The notes beneath the pieces were generated by a model that was not told where the DNA came from, searched no databases, and worked only from the letters and a program-made list of their open reading frames with translations. 64,000 bases of DNA from 38-11 sp964539975 (GTDB lineage Bacteria; Bacillota; Clostridia; Tissierellales; Dethiosulfatibacteraceae), in the NCBI GenBank assembly GCA_964539975.1, contig CAZIKK010000005.1, forward strand, positions 57,439-121,438. Reading direction: 5' to 3'. How positions within the stretch are numbered: the first letter of the stretch is position 1; every line of letters starts with the position of its first letter. Positions 60,594 through 64,000 of the stretch are shown piece by piece. A program made the position numbers and the translations under genes.

Positions 60594-61609
60594 CGTTCTA
60601 TCCCTCCCAACACATCGATCACAGGTATGTCTCCTACTGCCTCTTTTATCTTTTCAACAAACGTCTCACTATCAAAGCTATAGCCAACGGGAGCTACAGG
60701 GTTGACAGTAATTCCTTTCACTTCAATGGGTTGCAACACTTCAATCTTAAGTCCTTTTTTTACCAAGCTGTTGAAGTTAAAATAATCTGAAAAAATCTGC
60801 GTCCCATTGTCAATTAGCAAGGTGGGTTTGTGCTTGCCCATCATTAAAGCTTTCATCATGGCTGTGGTCACAGCTCCGGATAAATAGACATACTTGGTCT
60901 TTTCATTCACAACTGCCATCAACTGGTTTACCTTTCCCAGGCTGGTTTTCACATCCGGTGTGATAATCTGATATTGATCATCGATCACACTGCTACTGGT
61001 CAGTTCTTTTCCCATCTCAAGCATTCGCGAATCTGTCACTTTAGGGAGGGTCAGGATGGTAATGAAATAGCTGGTTTGCCACACTACTTTTCGAATGTCT
61101 CTACTCAAGACTGCCCCTGTTGACACCACGCAAGCATCTGTCACACCTGGTGCCGAAACCGCCTTTCGATCGATGGCGCCATCTAATAATACTAGCTCAG
61201 CACCATAGGCCAACAATTTATCTCGAATTTTGATGGCATCTTTACTATTAGTGGGACCTGCTAATTGTACCGTTCCCTCTTCCTTTACCCGACATAGGGT
61301 AATATGCCCAAGAGGGCTTGTGAATTCTGTCACTTCCAGAATCTCAAGCCCTGCATCTCCTGTTTCTATCAAAGATCTTGCTGTCGCGATCAGGGTGCCT
61401 TCTACCACAAATATTGTGGGTTTTTCAGTGTCTGTGACTAAATCAAGACGCTCTCCATCTCTACCTGTGGAAGTCAGTCCCAATAGAATGTTGTGTTCGT
61501 AGGCTTCCTCAATCAAATAATTCAACGTGACTGTTTTGCCTGCATTCTTAGCCAACCCTACAATGGCGATTGATTGGTACTGTTGGTTGAGTCCTTCAAT
61601 AAGTCCCAT
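60590..61609 (-). CDS. kamB: P-loop protein of the lysine fermentation cluster (KamB)
   Basis: A 339-residue protein with an N-terminal P-loop GLAKNAGKT (residues 18-26), a YSFDSETFVEKIKEAVG C-terminus and GAIDRKAVSAPG in the middle. It is encoded beside kamC in lysine-fermentation clusters and is usually left as hypothetical. Its stop overlaps the kamC start (ATGA), so the two are probably made together and may form one ATP-driven partner complex. A helper role for the aminomutase is inferred from context only. Confidence 0.86.
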   Translation of the reverse strand: MGLIEGLNQQYQSIAIVGLAKNAGKTVTLNYLIEEAYEHNILLGLTSTGRDGERLDLVTDTEKPTIFVVEGTLIATARSLIETGDAGLEILEVTEFTSPLGHITLCRVKEEGTVQLAGPTNSKDAIKIRDKLLAYGAELVLLDGAIDRKAVSAPGVTDACVVSTGAVLSRDIRKVVWQTSYFITILTLPKVTDSRMLEMGKELTSSSVIDDQYQIITPDVKTSLGKVNQLMAVVNEKTKYVYLSGAVTTAMMKALMMGKHKPTLLIDNGTQIFSDYFNFNSLVKKGLKIEVLQPIEVKGITVNPVAPVGYSFDSETFVEKIKEAVGDIPVIDVLGGIER

Positions 61610-61642
61610 ATTTCACCCCTTTCTCAATCCATCCATTTGCGA

Positions 61643-62890
61643 TTACTTTTTCCGGCTTTTCCTTTCCAAATGAGTGGGCTCCAAATTCAGTCTGTCTCCC
61701 GCCAACAAAGAAGCCACGCCAGACAATTTTCCTTCTTTTTTGCCTGTACAGACATCACATGTGCAATCAATATCCGGATTGCTTGGTTCTGTGTAAGTGG
61801 TAATCACTCCTTCGTAGTTTCTCAACACCAATCGGTGTGCAGAGCGTGAAATCACATAGTCGGGCATTACTGGCGTTTTGCCACCGCCACCAGGAGCATC
61901 CACCACAAATGTTGGCACCGCATATCCAGAAGTATGACCTCTTAACCCTTCGATGATCTCAATCCCTTTTCCGACTGATGTTCTAAAGTGCTCTATTCCA
62001 AGAGACAAGTCGCATTGATAGATGTAGTAAGGTCTGACACGATTCATGACCAATTGATGGACCAGATCCTTCATGATATGGACGCAGTCGTTAACGCCCC
62101 TTAGCAATACCGATTGATTACCTAAAGGAATTCCGGCATCAGCCATTTTTCTTAAAGCTTCCCTAGTCTCGTCGGTCATTTCCTTTGGATGGTTGAAGTG
62201 GGTGTTCAACCAGATTGGATGGTATTTTTTCAACATGTTCACCAAATCATCTGTGATTCTCTGTGGACATACCACTGGCGTTCTTGAGCCAATTCGTATG
62301 ATTTCAACATGAGGAATTTCTCTCAGTTTCTTGATGATGGTTTCCAGTTTTTCGTCTGAAATCAATAGGGCATCTCCCCCTGACAACAAGACGTCTCGCA
62401 CCTGTGGTGTGTTTCGGATGTAGTCAATAGCCTTCTCAATCCTATCCATAGGCACTGCATGATCTGCCTGTCCGGCAAATCGCCTTCTTGTGCAATGTCT
62501 ACAGTACATTGAACATTGGTCTGTCACCAACAACAACACTCTGTCCGGATACCTGTGAGTCAAGCCTGGTGCAGGTGAGTCCTCATCTTCGTGGAGAGGG
62601 TCTAACATGTCTGATTCACTGACATGCGTTTCTGCAATAGTGGGAACCGCTTGCATTCGAACAGGACATCGATGGTCTTCCTTGTCCATTTGAGCCGCAT
62701 AATAAGGAGTGATTCCCAGTCTGAATTTTCCTAATACTTCCTTGATATCTTTTTCTTCTTGTTCGGTCAATTGAATCACTTTCTTCAGTTTTTCCACGTC
62801 ATTGATTCGGTTTCTAAGTTGCCATTTCCAGTCGTTCCACTCTTCCGGTGTAACGTCTTTCCAAAGCTCCGTTTCATTGTAATAAGCCAT
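61643..62890 (-). CDS. kamA: Lysine 2,3-aminomutase
   Basis: Radical-SAM, PLP-dependent enzyme that converts L-lysine to L-beta-lysine, the first step of lysine fermentation. The 415-residue protein matches the clostridial enzyme closely: cluster motif CSMYCRHC (about 123-130), GSRTPVVCPQR, the PLP lysine in DAPGGGGKTPVMP and the C-terminal zinc motif CTCDVCTGKKEG. I choose ATG 62890, giving MAYYNETELW with good spacing; an in-frame ATG lies 12 bases upstream. It follows kdd by 45 bases. Confidence 0.97.
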   Translation of the reverse strand: MAYYNETELWKDVTPEEWNDWKWQLRNRINDVEKLKKVIQLTEQEEKDIKEVLGKFRLGITPYYAAQMDKEDHRCPVRMQAVPTIAETHVSESDMLDPLHEDEDSPAPGLTHRYPDRVLLLVTDQCSMYCRHCTRRRFAGQADHAVPMDRIEKAIDYIRNTPQVRDVLLSGGDALLISDEKLETIIKKLREIPHVEIIRIGSRTPVVCPQRITDDLVNMLKKYHPIWLNTHFNHPKEMTDETREALRKMADAGIPLGNQSVLLRGVNDCVHIMKDLVHQLVMNRVRPYYIYQCDLSLGIEHFRTSVGKGIEIIEGLRGHTSGYAVPTFVVDAPGGGGKTPVMPDYVISRSAHRLVLRNYEGVITTYTEPSNPDIDCTCDVCTGKKEGKLSGVASLLAGDRLNLEPTHLERKSRKK

Positions 62891-62935
62891 ATTATTCATT
62901 CCTTTCAATCTAATATTTAAAGGGATTTCCTTTAT

Positions 62936-63973
62936 TTATGCATATATTTCTGCGTACAGTTTTCTAAGATCGTCGCTTTCTCTCATGATTTGCAAAGATA
63001 TCTCCGCATGGTCTTTGGTGTAGCCGTTTCCGATGATCATGTTCACATCTTTGCCTACACCTTCCGCTCCTAAGGCCGCTTTTGTGAAAGAGGTGGCCAT
63101 AGAGAAGAAATAGACAGTGCCGTTATCCTTGCAAGTCAGAATACTGGACATCTCACAATTCGGACGGCTGACACAATTAATGACAATATCACACAACTCA
63201 CCATCTGTAAGCGCCATGATTTGGTCGTAAATACCCACAGCATCTGTGGCATCTCCTACAATGTAGGCATCTGCCAAGTTCAATTTTTTAACTTTTTCTA
63301 ATGAGGACTCTCTGTGTGCCATGCAGATCACCTTGCCAGTGATACCTGCTCGTTTCTTGGCCTCATACAAACACAGCATACCGGATTTTCCAGCACCTCC
63401 AACGACCAATACCGTGTCTCCTGGCTTTACAAGCTTAGCTGTTTGTGCGGGCGCTCCTGCCACATCTAGTACAGACAAAGCTAGATTTTCAGGCATATCG
63501 TCAGGCATTTTCGCGAAGATGCCACTTTCAAACAGGATAGCCTGGCCTTTGATGTCCACTTGGTCAATGTCTTTTCTGATTTCCAAAATCTCTTCAATAA
63601 CCAATGGGGTCAAAGATAGAGACACCAAAGTTGCGATTTTGTCTCCCACTTTCAGTTTTGTTTTCCCTTCTAAAGCAGGACCAATTTCTTTAACCGTACC
63701 CGTCAACATGCCACCTGATCCTGTTACCGGATTTTGATGCTTGCCTCTTTCAGCTACAATGCCTTTCATGATTTCCTTGATTTTATCAAGGTTTCCTTCT
63801 GCTTGGTCTTTGATCTGTGTGAAACTGGCAGAGTCCACATTCAAAGTCTGAACGTCTATCAAAATCTCATTGTCGTAAATTTCCATCGTATTGTCAATTT
63901 TCAGAGCTGGCTGTGGCAATACACCTGCTGGTTCAATCACTCTGTGCGTTCCAAATGGGTTTCCTTTTTTCAT
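62936..63973 (-). CDS. kdd: L-erythro-3,5-diaminohexanoate dehydrogenase
   Basis: Oxidises 3,5-diaminohexanoate (the KamDE product) to 5-amino-3-oxohexanoate with NAD+. The 345-residue protein begins KKGNPFGTHRVIEPAGVLPQ and has the nucleotide-binding loop VLVVGGAGKSGMLCL (about residue 178), fitting the Kdd family rather than ordinary zinc alcohol dehydrogenases. ATG 63973 follows TTGGAGG. It is the first gene seen of the kam operon; anything upstream (kce, kal or a promoter) lies beyond the window end. Confidence 0.95.
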   Translation of the reverse strand: MKKGNPFGTHRVIEPAGVLPQPALKIDNTMEIYDNEILIDVQTLNVDSASFTQIKDQAEGNLDKIKEIMKGIVAERGKHQNPVTGSGGMLTGTVKEIGPALEGKTKLKVGDKIATLVSLSLTPLVIEEILEIRKDIDQVDIKGQAILFESGIFAKMPDDMPENLALSVLDVAGAPAQTAKLVKPGDTVLVVGGAGKSGMLCLYEAKKRAGITGKVICMAHRESSLEKVKKLNLADAYIVGDATDAVGIYDQIMALTDGELCDIVINCVSRPNCEMSSILTCKDNGTVYFFSMATSFTKAALGAEGVGKDVNMIIGNGYTKDHAEISLQIMRESDDLRKLYAEIYA

Positions 63974-64000
63974 TCCAATTACCTCCAATAATTTTTGTTC

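Noticed and set aside
1..64000. CRISPR array, prophage or plasmid origin
   Set aside because: I saw no direct-repeat/spacer series, integrase, phage structural genes or plasmid replication gene anywhere in the window.

Overview
The window looks like the chromosome of a low-GC, anaerobic, amino-acid-fermenting Firmicute of the class Clostridia. The pointers are T-box leaders, strong AGGAGG-type ribosome binding sites with some GTG and TTG starts, a yybS-gdpP-rplI-dnaB block, an arginine deiminase pathway and a complete B12/SAM lysine-fermentation cluster (kdd-kamABCDE). A relative of Alkaliphilus, Tindallia or Fusibacter would fit, but that is inference. One 100-N run (24985-25084) marks a scaffold join.

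Layout. 1-8.2 kb: cell-surface glycan genes in three blocks (glf plus two GT2 on minus; a GT4 and a GT2 on plus; manC plus a GT4 on minus). 8.3-15 kb: branched-chain amino acid synthesis. ilvN-ilvC-ilvD-ilvB on minus and threonine ammonia-lyase on plus diverge from a shared promoter region, and each sits behind its own T-box with an isoleucine (ATC) specifier. 15-19.8 kb: cold-shock protein, tRNA-Val, a MATE exporter, a manganese-riboswitch-controlled cation exchanger, tRNA-Lys and purA. 20-24.9 kb: a complete branched-chain amino acid ABC importer (livJHMGF). 25-34 kb: DUF1292 protein at the gap, split ThrE exporter, gamma-glutamyltransferase, an operon of dihydropyrimidinase-like enzyme, DUF523-DUF1722 protein and old yellow enzyme, then HMG-CoA-lyase-like enzyme, RidA and an XRE-cupin regulator. 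34-36.4 kb: DUF1659-DUF2922-YvrJ small-protein cluster, a DnaA-box cluster and an Atg22-like MFS carrier. 36.4-41.3 kb: a cadmium/zinc ATPase with a CadC-type repressor, a phospholipase-C-like protein and a D-aminoacylase. 41.4-49.6 kb: pyrG, a DUF4392-NagB fusion and the dnaB/rplI/gdpP/yybS operon. 49.7-56.6 kb: secreted S41 protease, arcC-arcB-arcA, a PHP phosphoesterase, a single-copy Y1 transposase with an adjacent palindrome, and a glutaredoxin behind a CsoR-like operator. 56.6-64 kb: the lysine-fermentation operon, cut by the window end.

How it works together. Amino acids and peptides appear to be central. The cell can import and make branched-chain amino acids, split gamma-glutamyl peptides, free D-amino acids from N-acyl forms, gain ATP from arginine through ArcABC, and ferment lysine through 2,3- and 5,6-aminomutases. 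RidA fits the enamine load that threonine ammonia-lyase produces. The most unusual items are the in-frame D-glutamate cyclase/NagB fusion, the back-to-back isoleucine T-boxes, the CsoR/CstR-like operator at the glutaredoxin promoter, a separate promoter and ARG-like box inside the arc operon, and a gap that is probably an unmerged 6-bp contig overlap.
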